DNA of 64,000 nt from Rs1 sp029027825 (lineage in GTDB: Bacteria > Pseudomonadota > Gammaproteobacteria > Pseudomonadales > Balneatricaceae): contig CP093399.1 of the NCBI GenBank assembly GCA_029027825.1, forward strand, positions 4,278,001-4,342,000. Reading direction: 5' to 3'. Positions 22,181 through 31,287 of this stretch are shown here, in pieces. The notes beneath the pieces were generated by a model. It had not been told where the DNA came from and ran no database searches. It saw nothing but the letters and a program-made list of their open reading frames with translations. Within the stretch, counting starts at the first letter, position 1, and each line of letters starts with the position of its first letter. Position numbers and translations under genes: made by a program.

Positions 22181-22980
22181 CGTCTTAACGCTTTCAGTGG
22201 CGATGTCCTAATCTCACATGGGGAGATAAAAACAGAAAGCAGCGGCTTGCCGCTCCTTACCCCATGTGAAAGCCCCTGTACCAACGGTACGGGGATTGGG
22301 AGCCATCGGCATCGCGCAGCGATTGAAAATGTGTTTTCAACCCATTGTAGGTCATCGCATAAAAAGTGCCGCTTGCGGCTGCATTAAAAACAGTTCAATT
22401 ACGCTTCATACTATTCTAGTACTCTGATTTTTGTTTTGATCTTTATGCGCTTGCGCTGTCTTTTAAAATAACTTCAATTACGCTCAGTACTATTCTAGTA
22501 CTCTATTTATATCCATTATTCTTTATGCACTTGCGCTATCTTTCAAAAATTCACCGAAGTAAGTTTCGGTTCCTGAATGTTTGAAGCTTTTAAAATTGTG
22601 CTCAATATCCATAAGACTTTTCCTGCAAACTAATGTTTGTCGAAACAGCTCATTAATGTAGTCGCCTACTAATCAAGCCGCGTTCAAAAAGGTCAAAATC
22701 AAACCCTTTAACTGATTTCTTTTTTAATCTCTAAGGTCAAATTCCTACAAGAATTTCGCCGGTGGCGACTGACTTTCTTTTGATGAGCAAAATGAAAGTA
22801 AGCAAAGCAAAAGCTCACCCTAATATTGCCGACAGACCCCACCACTATCGCCTGAATTGCCGGCCGTTCGTAGAGACATCCCTGTCTCACTCACTCTGCG
22901 CGACGTCCTGTCGCTCCGCTTCGGCAATTCAGTCAATAGTGGCGGCGGCAATAAAAGGGGGATTAGCGGCTCCGTAGTTA
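22181..22980 (+). repeat. Non-coding tail of rRNA repeat A
   Basis: 800 bp with no believable gene. 22199-22227 is an inverted copy of the 3' end of 5S (26 of 29 bases). A degenerate direct copy of the same 5S end lies near 22341-22366. Two tandem units of about 79 bp (22394-22472 and 22473-22551) share TATTCTAGTACTCT and ATGCNCTTGCGCT. A hairpin ACCGAA/TTCGGT lies at 22553-22570. From 22690 an element follows with CTTTCTTTTG / CAAAATGAAAG pairing (22773-22798), a motif I recall as a widespread intergenic repeat in proteobacteria. The same succession follows operon B, with more divergence than in the rRNA genes. Confidence 0.7.
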
Positions 22981-23079
22981 GATTAGATGTACGTCGATAG
23001 TTTTAGCTAGAATAACTGTAAATGCTAGTATTATCAGCGGGGTTATTCGTGAACTCCAGTTATATAGAGCCTGTCCCAT

Positions 23080-23099
23080 ATCTATCTATCTATCTATCT
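23080..23099. repeat. (ATCT)5 tetranucleotide microsatellite
   Basis: Five tandem ATCT units between the rRNA repeat tail and the 3' end of the Sel1 gene (stop at 23112). It lies outside any reading frame, so it does not phase-vary the Sel1 protein. Confidence 0.7.
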
Positions 23100-23111
23100 T
23101 TTAGTTTAGTT

Positions 23112-24107
23112 CTACTGAGTTCTTTTTTTCACAAGAAGACAAGCTTGCTGCTTAAATTTATTACTTTCAATATTTATACAGACATTCTTTTTCCAATCTT
23201 TGATTTTCATATTGGCTTGTTTTAATAAATCAACACTCATTTGATTCTTGATGTCTTCTGTCAAATTAACATGTTGAAAATATTTTAAGAAGTTATTGAT
23301 GTGCGTCCATCTATACGCATTAACTAAGTTAACCTGAGTTGGTGCAGACGTACTTGCTTTAATATACATTTCACTCAGCTTAAATATTGAAGCGATATCT
23401 CCTTGATCAGCGGCGCGTGTATACCAATTGCTAGCTTTGTGGAAATCCTTCGTAATTTTTTTCCTGTATCCTTTACCCCTTAAATATAGAGATCCTAATG
23501 TAGTTTGTGCCTCTACTGAACCAAGATTGGCCGCTTTATTTAATAATTTTATTGCTGTATCAGAGATTTTCTTGGATTTATCATTAACGATCAGTTTGAT
23601 TGAGAGCTCGTAATTAGCTTTCATATGATTATTATCAGCGGCGATAGTTAACCATTTTATGCACTGTTTATGGTCACCGTATTCTTTGTTGATGGTCATG
23701 CAGTAAAAACCGGTTGCCAGAATATACTGACTATCAATTAAATCCATCTCTGCTGCTTCTTTTATTAAGCCAAATGCTATCTTTTTGTTACGATCAACAC
23801 CTTTTCCAAGATAATACTTCAGTCCCAGCAGTTGCTTGGCGTAGGCACTATTTTGTTCTATAGCTTTTTTTGCCCACTTCAATGCTAGTGAGGAATTGGG
23901 TTTAATAACAGGATCGAAAGAATATACCTTAATTAGTGCTGTTTGAGATTCAACGTCACCATTAGATGCCAAGTCTGTCCATATCGATATAGCATTCTCA
24001 TAGTCTCCATTATTATAAGCAATTTCAGCATCCTCTACTATGTAGGCAAATGAAAGGCTTGGAATTAGGTTCACCATTAAGGTTGCGAATAACAATAAAT
24101 TCTTCAT
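23112..24107 (-). CDS. Secreted Sel1-like repeat protein
   Basis: 331 aa with a signal peptide (about 1-21, ending SLSFA). The rest is TPR-like/Sel1 repeats of about 36 residues: NNGDYENAISIWTDLASNGDVESQTALIKVY, then KLLNKAANLGSVEAQTTLG and NWYTRAADQGDIASIFKLSEMY. Such repeats are protein-binding scaffolds, and no enzymatic domain is visible. The ATG follows GGGAAG. The base composition is more AT-rich than the neighbouring housekeeping genes. Its partner is unknown. It lies downstream of and in the same direction as the MFS gene, with a 100-bp gap. Confidence 0.8.
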   Translation of the reverse strand: MKNLLLFATLMVNLIPSLSFAYIVEDAEIAYNNGDYENAISIWTDLASNGDVESQTALIKVYSFDPVIKPNSSLALKWAKKAIEQNSAYAKQLLGLKYYLGKGVDRNKKIAFGLIKEAAEMDLIDSQYILATGFYCMTINKEYGDHKQCIKWLTIAADNNHMKANYELSIKLIVNDKSKKISDTAIKLLNKAANLGSVEAQTTLGSLYLRGKGYRKKITKDFHKASNWYTRAADQGDIASIFKLSEMYIKASTSAPTQVNLVNAYRWTHINNFLKYFQHVNLTEDIKNQMSVDLLKQANMKIKDWKKNVCINIESNKFKQQACLLVKKRTQ

Positions 24108-24211
24108 TTAACTTCCCTTTAATATCACGCGTATTTGAGTGTCTAGTGCGACACATAAAATTGATGTCTGTCCTATATTTAGTTACTGTATTTACATTTT
24201 TAAAAATTTTT

Positions 24212-25429
24212 TTACTGCTCTAAGTGAGCCTTCCGATTGGTCAGGGTAAATATCACCAAAGCAATCAGCACAATAAAGGCGGCGACGAAGTACACCGCAC
24301 CCGGTAGATAAAAACCTTTGTTGGGATCGGTAGTTAATCCATAGATTTGTGTCATTATCAACGGCGATATCACCGCCACTATGCTAGTGGCGGTAGTGAT
24401 AGCTCCCTGCAACTCCCCCTGTGCATTATCTGGTACTTGATGAGACATAATAGTACGCAGACCAATACTGCCGATCACCCCCACGGCATTTATCATCAGC
24501 ACCACATAAATCATCCAGCTCTGGGTTGCCAAGCCATAGAGCATCAATACTATCGTGGTAATACACAAGCCTAGGTAAGTCAGTTTAATATCGCCAATTG
24601 CCTTAGACAATCTACCGACGGCTCCCGCCTCCATCAACACCATAAAGATACCGAGAAAGGCCAGAGAATAACCGACTTCAGCTATAGTCCAACCAAATTT
24701 ATGTATGGTATAAAAGGCCCAAGTAGTTGGATAGACAATGGTCGCCATCTCAAGAAAACACAACACAGTTATTAAACTTGCCACCGAACGGTATTTAAAG
24801 ACTTGCCTCAGTGATCCGATTGGATTTGCTCTACTCATTTTAAATTTACGGCGATTGCTAACAGCCAAGCTCTCGGGCATTAATTTAAGACCTAAGAGAA
24901 AAGCCAAGCCCATCACAACTGCGCTGAACCAAAATGGCAGTCGAAGATCAATTTCTCCTAATACTCCACCAATAGCCGGACCTATTATCAAACCGACACT
25001 CATTGATGCGCCCAGCAGCCCAAAATATTTTGCACGGTTTTCGCGGGTGCTTATATCTGTGACATAAGCGTGGGCAGTGCCAATGGTTGAGCCCGCAATA
25101 CCTGCGATAATTCGACCTATCACCAGCCAGGTCAAATCCGGTGCGAGAGCTAGCAGTACATAATCTAAGGAAAATACTAGCAGTGAAAATAGGATAATGG
25201 GTCGACGACCATATTGGTCCGATAGCGCTCCGGTAATAGGGGCAAATATAAATTGCATTAACGCGTAAACCACCAATAAATAGCCACCGATGATCACCGC
25301 CTCATGTTGTTCTAATCCACTGAGCTGCTCTAATAGCTCAGGAAATATGGGCACCACTAAGCCAAAACCTATCACTTCAAGAAAAACCACGAATAGGATA
25401 AAGTACAATTGTTTAGATTGGGTGTTCAT
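24212..25429 (-). CDS. MFS exporter of the TetA-like (TCR/Tet) family
   Basis: 405 aa with 12 predicted membrane helices. The MFS motif A between helices 2 and 3 is GALSDQYGRRPIILF, and motif C-like glycine-rich helix 5 is GLLGASMSVGLIIGPAIGG, typical of drug:H+ antiporters. The N-terminus (LYFILFVVFLEVIGFGLVVPIFPELL) is that of TetA-like proteins. I choose the ATG at 25429 because AAAGAGATC precedes it; an upstream TTG would add five residues. Family membership does not prove tetracycline export, and the substrate is unknown. Confidence 0.85.
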   Translation of the reverse strand: MNTQSKQLYFILFVVFLEVIGFGLVVPIFPELLEQLSGLEQHEAVIIGGYLLVVYALMQFIFAPITGALSDQYGRRPIILFSLLVFSLDYVLLALAPDLTWLVIGRIIAGIAGSTIGTAHAYVTDISTRENRAKYFGLLGASMSVGLIIGPAIGGVLGEIDLRLPFWFSAVVMGLAFLLGLKLMPESLAVSNRRKFKMSRANPIGSLRQVFKYRSVASLITVLCFLEMATIVYPTTWAFYTIHKFGWTIAEVGYSLAFLGIFMVLMEAGAVGRLSKAIGDIKLTYLGLCITTIVLMLYGLATQSWMIYVVLMINAVGVIGSIGLRTIMSHQVPDNAQGELQGAITTATSIVAVISPLIMTQIYGLTTDPNKGFYLPGAVYFVAAFIVLIALVIFTLTNRKAHLEQ

Positions 25430-25703
25430 TGTGATCTCTTTCAATATATATTCTTATTAAAGGTTCGAGTTCCCCAGCTTACTTAAGCAAAGGTGAGGTA
25501 ATACGGTAATTTCGATCTGTTGGTAGCCGCTCGTAGTTTATTGGACTGCTGGGCCTATAAACTTTGATCTTCAATCAATGCTGCATAATATCATTAATAT
25601 GGCATGGGGTGACCGTCAAAATAGAGGCGATCAAAGTGAGTTTTCTACAGCTATTTATCGGCTGTTTTGTGTTGGCAAGCGCCCTCTGTAAAATAGAATC
25701 ATC

Positions 25704-25940
25704 TTAAGCTTCTGCTGTGTTAGTCAGTAGATATCCACTGATTAAAATAACTGCAGCTCCCAACATTGTGACATAACTAAAAGCCGTGCCAAAAAATAGT
25801 TGGTCTATTGGCAAAGCGAAGATTATCCAGCTATATCCGACTGGGGCAACGATCGATAACCCCGCAATTTGGTAGCCGCGGATATTGCAGTATTGGCCTA
25901 AAATAGCCAACGGGCCAAGGAAAATATATGTCTGTCTCAA
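25704..25940 (-). pseudogene. Truncated EamA/DMT permease, C-terminal fragment
   Basis: Encodes 78 residues matching only the last three membrane helices of a drug/metabolite transporter: LGQYCNIRGYQIAGLSIVAPVGYSW, then a helix pair ending LGAAVILISGYLL. A full DMT protein is about 280-300 aa, and the N-terminal two-thirds is missing. The break lies next to the short tandem repeats and mobile-DNA relic at 25964-26230, which probably caused it. Confidence 0.7.
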
Positions 25941-25963
25941 AGAGTTTGAGGTCTACTCGCATG

Positions 25964-26012
25964 TTGTTGAATTACTGTATAAATGGTTGAATTACTATAC
26001 AAATGGTTGAAT
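25964..26012. repeat. 20-bp tandem repeat, 2.5 units
   Basis: Units at 25964-25983 and 25984-26003 and a partial third at 26004-26012, each with the core GTTGAATTACTRTAYAAA. It lies directly at the truncation point of the DMT permease gene. Confidence 0.6.
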
Positions 26013-26079
26013 CGACGGTGTGGACGAAAAAGCTTCACTTGGTTAAAACTAAAGCGTTTAATCGATTACAGAGCGCTGG

Positions 26080-26235
26080 CAAAGCTTGTGTGTAAGGGTC
26101 ACAGAGGATTCGCAGGGAATGGTGGTAAGTAAAGTGCAGCGCACTTCGAGAGCGAGTACAACCGAAGAGCCTGATGCGGGAAAACCGACGTCGAGATCTG
26201 TATGGGGCCTGAGAAATTGGAGCTCCTGCCATGAC
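26080..26235 (+). mobile_element. Possible group II intron remnant
   Basis: The stretch GAGCCTGATGCGGGAAAACC (about 26168-26187), followed by GACGTCGAGATCTGTATGGGG, resembles the conserved hairpin and following sequence around the reverse-transcriptase gene of bacterial group II introns, where GATGCGGGAAAACCGCACGTC is typical. The second stem arm has lost a base or two and no reverse transcriptase is present, so it is at best a dead fragment. Recognition is from memory of intron sequences; a covariance-model search would decide. Confidence 0.35.
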
Positions 26236-26279
26236 TATTTTTCGTTGAGTCGTGATGCGCATTGCGCTACACTTGGTTT

Positions 26280-26558
26280 ATGATCAAATCATTTAAGCAT
26301 AAAGGGCTGAGGAAATACTTTGAAGTAGGAAGTACCTCAGGCATACAGCCTGAACATGAAAGAAAACTAAGAATGCAGCTCACCGCCATTGATACTGCGC
26401 AAGCCATAGAGGATGTCAATTTACTCGGCTTTAAACTTCATCCTCTCAAAGGCAACAGAGACGGAATTAGGTCTATCACCGTAAATGGCAACTGGCGCAT
26501 AACGTTTGAATTTATTAACGGTAATGCGTTTATCTTAAACTACGAGGACTATCACTAA
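26280..26558 (+). CDS. higB: HigB-like toxin of a type II toxin-antitoxin pair
   Basis: 92 aa, RelE/HigB fold. Diagnostic features are the N-terminal MIKSFKHKGLRKYFEVGSTSG, IQPEH, LLGFKLHPLKGNRDGIRSITVNGNWRITF and the terminal YEDYH. These proteins are ribosome-dependent mRNA endonucleases. The length is exactly that of the family. An in-frame start upstream would add six residues, but MIKSFKHKG is the usual beginning. The stop TAA overlaps the antitoxin ATG by one base, so they are translationally coupled, with the toxin gene first as is typical for higBA. Confidence 0.9.
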   Translation: MIKSFKHKGLRKYFEVGSTSGIQPEHERKLRMQLTAIDTAQAIEDVNLLGFKLHPLKGNRDGIRSITVNGNWRITFEFINGNAFILNYEDYH

Positions 26559-26851
26559 TGAATATGCATAATCCACCACATCCAGGTGAGTTCATTCATG
26601 ATCTTTACCTGGAACCATCTGGCCTAAGTTGTCGCTTCTTGGCAAAACAACTTGATGTAGCATCATCAACGTTAAATCGTATACTGAAAGGACAAAGTGG
26701 AGTTTCACCGGAAATGGCACTTCGTTTATCAAAAGCACTAGGACGTTCACCTGAGAGTTGGCTTTCTATGCAAGACAATTATGATCTATGGCATGCAAAG
26801 CAGAAAGTTAATCTAACTCGAGTACATGTAGTTAACTTTGCGATTGCGTAA
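26558..26851 (+). CDS. higA: HigA-like antitoxin, XRE family
   Basis: 97 aa. It begins with the HigA signature PPHPGEFIHDLYLEPSGLS, then a helix-turn-helix (FLAKQLDVASSTLNRILKGQSGVSPEMALRLSKALGRSPESWLSMQDNYDLW). It neutralises the preceding HigB toxin and probably represses the pair by binding upstream of 26280. The surrounding DNA consists of decayed mobile sequence, in keeping with horizontal arrival. Confidence 0.9.
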   Translation: MNMHNPPHPGEFIHDLYLEPSGLSCRFLAKQLDVASSTLNRILKGQSGVSPEMALRLSKALGRSPESWLSMQDNYDLWHAKQKVNLTRVHVVNFAIA

Positions 26852-27375
26852 ACAAAATATAACCTGATTGACCATCATACTCCGCTTGACTTGGCAGCTG
26901 TCTAACAAAGTTATAATATATTTTTATTATTCAATAATGGTTTAAATTATAGCTAGGGCATTTATTCGTAATTTTTTTTTACTCTAGGTCAGTCTGTGAA
27001 GACACAGCTCTAATCAGGTGGTGTTTTGTTTTTCCTCTGTGCAGCGCAGCGCCTCTGTGTCCTCTGTGGTGAAAAAATCTTTAAAGGATTGGTTTTACCA
27101 CAGAGGGCACAGAGAAGAGATTAAAAGCATCTTTTATAGGGCTAATCAGGAAATATAATAAAAACCAGCAATCAGACTCCGAACCTCCCCCTATATAGCG
27201 GACACAAAATTCTAACTAAGGAAAATGTGTCTCATAGCTTCAATTGAAAAAGATTTGAAAGTCAGTACCAATGGAGTGACTGCCAATGTTAATTTTGCGA
27301 CCTCTTAGCTGTGATTAAAAGCAGAACTCAATCGCTAAAAATAGCCAGACTGAGTTCTGGGATCAGCCGGCAATA
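26852..27375. other. Intergenic region with a large inverted repeat
   Basis: No gene is seen. It contains an 18-bp inverted repeat, CTCTGTGTCCTCTGTGGT (27053-27070) against ACCACAGAGGGCACAGAG (27097-27114), with 17 of 18 bases complementary and a 26-nt loop. This is a word known to recur in intergenic DNA of many bacteria. Further right is unassigned AT-rich DNA up to the aminopeptidase stop codon. Confidence 0.6.
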
Positions 27376-29172
27376 CTAAATGGCTTGAGTGGCAGCGGTT
27401 AACCACTGCTTCTCAGGTTCCTCTAGGAGGGGATTCAGCTGTTCAGCGACTCTTGCATGGTAGGCATTCAACCAGCTTCGCTCTTCATTGGCGAGTAGCT
27501 CTAGAATAATTGGTTTGGTGGCTATCGGCGCTAGAGTCATGGTTTCGAAGCCGTAGAAAATCCCAAATTGATTCTCTGTGATTGCCACTACCTTTAGGAT
27601 GTTTTCGATTCTAATTCCGTACTCGCCCTCTCGATAGACACCTGGTTCGACGGTAATTGTCATCCCAGGCACCAGTGGTTCAGTATCTTTTAGGGACTGG
27701 GACAGATTTTGTGGGCCCTCGTGCACGTTTAAACATATACCCACCCCATGACCGGTGCCGCATTTGTAATCGACGCATTGTTGCCAAATAGCACCGCGTG
27801 CCATGATATCGAGATGACAGCCAGCGGTACCTTTCATAAATTTGGTCTGCGTTAGGCGAATCATGCCTTTTAAGACGAGTGTGTAATCAATTTTCTGCTG
27901 TTCCGTCAGCTCGCCAAATGCAAAGGTACGGGTGATGTCAGTGGTACCTCCCAAATACTGTCCGCCTGAATCGAGTAAAAATAAGCTCTCGGTGCCAATC
28001 ACTTTATTGGATTCTTCAGTGGCACTGTAGTGCATGATGGCGCCGTGCTCTGCGTAGCCGGCAATGGTGCTAAAGCTGTCACTGACGTAGTTAGGTAGCT
28101 GTCGGCGGAAGCTGCGCAATTTATATTCAGCGCTGAGCTCGGTCACTTGCTCGGTCGCTATATTTTCATTTAACCAATACATAAATTGTACAACGGCCCC
28201 ACCATCTAACTTGAGTGCTTGTTGCATCTGGCTAAGTTCGGTTGAGTTTTTAATGATTTTACCTTGTGCTGCGTAGGTGTTCCCCTGAAGAGTGGTCGTG
28301 CTGGAAGGGATTTGACTAGCCAGTAAACTACTGCAGGATATAGGGCAGTATTTAATGTTGTCAACGCTAGGTAAACTGCTGATAAAGGTGGCTATCTGCT
28401 GATAATCTAAGCAACTTACGCCATTGCTTTGCAGGGTTTGCTGCACTTCTTTGGGTAGTTTTTGCGGATCGATAAAGAGTACCGCTGTGGTGCTGCTGAC
28501 AAAAGCGTAGGCTTCAGACGCTGGAAAAAATTTTGAGTCGGCGCCGCGAATGTTCATTAGCCACATGACATCATCAATGGCTGATATCAGCACTTGTGCG
28601 ACCTTATCTTCTCGCATTGATTGACGAATGTCGGCGAGTTTCTGCGTGGTGGTGCGGCCCGCATATTGAACATCGTGATTGAATACTGGAGCCTGAGGGC
28701 GAGCGGGCCTGTCTAGCCAGATGTCTGCGATTAGATCTTCGGTTAATACTAACTCGATGTTTTTTGCGGCGAAGGCCTGTTTGAATTCTATGTACAATTT
28801 ATGGTTAATGGTCCGACCATCAACGCCTACCCTAGCATTTTCGGCTAATGTTTCGGCTAAATGTTCCGGGATAGTGGGAGTGGTGGCGATTCTAGTTTTA
28901 AATAACTCTATTCCCGTACCCTCAAGCTGTTCAACGGCTTGAATAAAATAGCGGCCATCAGTCCACAGCCCGCCACTATCAGCCGTGATTACTACATCTC
29001 CAGCTGACCCGGTAAAGCCACTTAGCCATTTGCGCGCGAGCCAATGATCTGCTGAATATTCACTGTGATGCGGGTCGGCATTGGTGACTAGGTAAGCGCT
29101 AAATTGATGCTGGTGCATTTTACTGCGTAATTTAGCTAGGCGTGCAAGTGTATCGGGTAGAGAATCGTTCAT
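27376..29172 (-). CDS. Xaa-Pro aminopeptidase, M24B family
   Basis: 598 aa, the long (about 600 aa) aminopeptidase P form with two creatinase-like N-terminal domains and a C-terminal pita-bread metallopeptidase domain. Metal ligands are recognisable: the two Asp in FLLDSGGQYLGGTTDITRT, His in GTGHGVGICLNVHEGP, Glu in TVEPGVY and Glu in YGFETMTLAPI. It removes an N-terminal residue preceding proline, probably in the cytoplasm, since there is no signal peptide. It lies beside and in the same direction as the opp importer, which suggests joint use in peptide catabolism. Confidence 0.92.
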   Translation of the reverse strand: MNDSLPDTLARLAKLRSKMHQHQFSAYLVTNADPHHSEYSADHWLARKWLSGFTGSAGDVVITADSGGLWTDGRYFIQAVEQLEGTGIELFKTRIATTPTIPEHLAETLAENARVGVDGRTINHKLYIEFKQAFAAKNIELVLTEDLIADIWLDRPARPQAPVFNHDVQYAGRTTTQKLADIRQSMREDKVAQVLISAIDDVMWLMNIRGADSKFFPASEAYAFVSSTTAVLFIDPQKLPKEVQQTLQSNGVSCLDYQQIATFISSLPSVDNIKYCPISCSSLLASQIPSSTTTLQGNTYAAQGKIIKNSTELSQMQQALKLDGGAVVQFMYWLNENIATEQVTELSAEYKLRSFRRQLPNYVSDSFSTIAGYAEHGAIMHYSATEESNKVIGTESLFLLDSGGQYLGGTTDITRTFAFGELTEQQKIDYTLVLKGMIRLTQTKFMKGTAGCHLDIMARGAIWQQCVDYKCGTGHGVGICLNVHEGPQNLSQSLKDTEPLVPGMTITVEPGVYREGEYGIRIENILKVVAITENQFGIFYGFETMTLAPIATKPIILELLANEERSWLNAYHARVAEQLNPLLEEPEKQWLTAATQAI

Positions 29173-29293
29173 TAGATTATTCCAAGGGTATGATGAATCA
29201 AAGCAAAAATCTGCCCCGAAGCCACTGTCTTGACGATATTGAATAGCAACATCGGGCTCAACGGGGTTAGATCATAGTAAAATTTCAGATTGT

Positions 29294-30280
29294 TTAAAGC
29301 TGCACATTGTTACAGAAAATTTGGTGGCTAATGTTTCCTGAAAATTGTGGGGCTATATTAGCACAGTGCTCGCTGACTTCAGGGCAGCGCGTTCTAAATA
29401 CACAGCCACTCGGAGGATTCATTGGCGAGGGCAGATCACCTAACAGCAATTGTACTTTTCTGTTCCTCGATGCCACTGGGTCTGCAATCGGTACTGCAGA
29501 TAACAGCGCTTTTGTGTAGGGATGAGTAGCCTTGTCAAACACCGCCTGATAAGTGCCGCTCTCCATTTGCTTACCCAAGTACATCACCATCACTCGATCG
29601 CTGATATGTCTGACCACGCTCAAGTCATGGGCGATCATCACCAGTGCCAAATTCATTTCTTGTTGCACATCTTTTAGCAAGTTGATCACTTGGGCTTGGA
29701 TGGAGACATCTAAAGCGCTGACTGGCTCGTCACAAATGATAAGTTGAGGTTTTAAAATTAGTGCTCTGGCAATACCGACACGCTGGCACTGGCCGCCGGA
29801 AAACTCGTGTGGATAGCGGTTGCGATGCGAAGCTGACAAGCCAACTCGGTTCATCATCTGTATCACTTGAGCTTCAATTTCTTTGCGGCTCAACTGTGCT
29901 TCGTGAGTGTAAAGTGGCTCTGCTATACATTCAGCGACGGTCATTCGCGGATTGAGACAGGCGGCCGGATCTTGAAAGATCATTTGAAAATTGCGCCGCT
30001 GGGCGATCAGCTGTTTTCTGCTAAAGGCCAGCATGTCTTCGCCGCACCATTGCAAAGTGCCACCGGTAGGTTCTATTAAACGCAACAGCGCTCGGGCCAA
30101 GGTTGATTTACCGCAACCTGACTCACCGACGACCCCGAGAGTTTCACCTTGATAGACTTCAAGATCAATACCATCGACAGCCTTTACCAGTTGCTTTGGC
30201 TGACCAAATAGCCAGGAATTTCCAACCGGGAAGTGTCCTTTGAGATCTCTGGCCTTGAGTAATAATTTAGCTGAGTTCAT
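29294..30280 (-). CDS. oppF: Oligopeptide ABC transporter ATP-binding protein OppF
   Basis: 328 aa ATPase. Walker A GESGCGKSTLARALL, Q-loop FQDPAACLNPR, signature FSGGQCQRVGIARAL, Walker B LIICDEPVSALDV and the H-loop IAHDL are all present, followed by the Opp/Dpp C-terminal region with a cysteine pattern (GCVFRTRCP...C...C) that often binds an iron-sulfur cluster. The ATG overlaps the oppD stop by 4 bp. It is the last gene of oppABCDF, read leftwards. Confidence 0.94.
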   Translation of the reverse strand: MNSAKLLLKARDLKGHFPVGNSWLFGQPKQLVKAVDGIDLEVYQGETLGVVGESGCGKSTLARALLRLIEPTGGTLQWCGEDMLAFSRKQLIAQRRNFQMIFQDPAACLNPRMTVAECIAEPLYTHEAQLSRKEIEAQVIQMMNRVGLSASHRNRYPHEFSGGQCQRVGIARALILKPQLIICDEPVSALDVSIQAQVINLLKDVQQEMNLALVMIAHDLSVVRHISDRVMVMYLGKQMESGTYQAVFDKATHPYTKALLSAVPIADPVASRNRKVQLLLGDLPSPMNPPSGCVFRTRCPEVSEHCANIAPQFSGNISHQIFCNNVQL

Positions 30281-31266
30281 GCTTTAGCCTCCTGGGGATG
30301 ACAATTGACAAATTCATTATGGTGACAGGCAATCATCCGGCTGCTGGCAAAAGGTTCAGCAGTTGGTATCTGTTCCGCACAGCTCTGGTCTGCTTTCTGA
30401 CAACGGGGTTCGAATGGGCAGCCTCGAGGTGCAAACAGAGCACTGGGAGGATTGCCGGGAATGGTCAGTAACTTATCCACATCGTTGGTGATCGATGGGA
30501 TAGCGCTTAATAATCCCTGAGTATAAGGGTGGGCTGGCTGGGCAAATAGGTCGAGCACATTCGCCTCCTCCATTTTTCTGCCGCCGTACATCACCAGCAC
30601 TCGATCACAGACTTGTGCCACCACTCCCATATCGTGGGTAATTAATAAAATAGCGGTATTAAACTCTTGTTGTAACTCTTTTAGCAGCATTAGAATTTGT
30701 GCTTGTACTGTCACATCTAACGCCGTGGTTGGCTCGTCGGCAATCAGCAACTGCGGTTTGCACAACAGCGTCATCGCAATCATCACTCGTTGTCGCATTC
30801 CCCCTGAAAGCTCGTGGGGGTATTGTTTCATGCGCTGTACTGCTGAAGGAATCCGCACAGCATCCAACATCGCGATCGATTGTACGGTCGCTTCTTTTTT
30901 GCTGAGCCCTTTGTGTTTTTGCAAAACTTCGGTGAGCTGTATGCCTATTTTCATAAAGGGATTCAGAGAGTTCATTGGGTCTTGGAAAATCATGCCAATC
31001 TTTGATGCTCTGACCTGATTGAGCTGTCTGTTGGTCATGGTCAATAAATTCTGACCTTGAAAGATAGCTTCACCGCTAATCACGCCGTTGTCTGCGATTA
31101 AGCCCATTAGGGCAAACACTGATTGGCTTTTTCCTGAACCTGACTCGCCGACGATGCCTAAGGTTTCTCCGGCATTGATGCTGTAGGATAAGTCAGAGAC
31201 TGCATGCACTAAACCATCGTCGGTTTTGAAGCGCACATTCATATTATTTAAGGTTAAAATGCTCAT
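30277..31266 (-). CDS. oppD: Oligopeptide ABC transporter ATP-binding protein OppD
   Basis: 329 aa ATPase, the partner of OppF. Walker A GESGSGKSQSVFALMG, Q-loop FQDPMNSLNPF, signature LSGGMRQRVMIAMTL, Walker B LLIADEPTTALDV and H-loop LITHDM are intact, and the C-terminal cysteine motif (GCPFEPRCQKADQSC) is present. It follows oppC by about 20 bp. Confidence 0.94.
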   Translation of the reverse strand: MSILTLNNMNVRFKTDDGLVHAVSDLSYSINAGETLGIVGESGSGKSQSVFALMGLIADNGVISGEAIFQGQNLLTMTNRQLNQVRASKIGMIFQDPMNSLNPFMKIGIQLTEVLQKHKGLSKKEATVQSIAMLDAVRIPSAVQRMKQYPHELSGGMRQRVMIAMTLLCKPQLLIADEPTTALDVTVQAQILMLLKELQQEFNTAILLITHDMGVVAQVCDRVLVMYGGRKMEEANVLDLFAQPAHPYTQGLLSAIPSITNDVDKLLTIPGNPPSALFAPRGCPFEPRCQKADQSCAEQIPTAEPFASSRMIACHHNEFVNCHPQEAKA

Positions 31267-31287
31267 AATAACTCCTTCTCGTATCGG

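Noticed and set aside
22163..22387. Small open frames in the rRNA tails (about 60-100 codons)
   Set aside because: They overlap terminators and 5S-derived repeats, lack ribosome binding sites and change frame or composition between the two copies.
23080..23099. (ATCT)5 microsatellite as a phase-variation switch
   Set aside because: It lies downstream of the Sel1 stop codon and far from any promoter I can see, so changes in copy number would not alter expression in an obvious way.
26035..26283. Overlapping frames on both strands before higB
   Set aside because: They cover the intron-like relic, have no recognisable protein features and no start signals.
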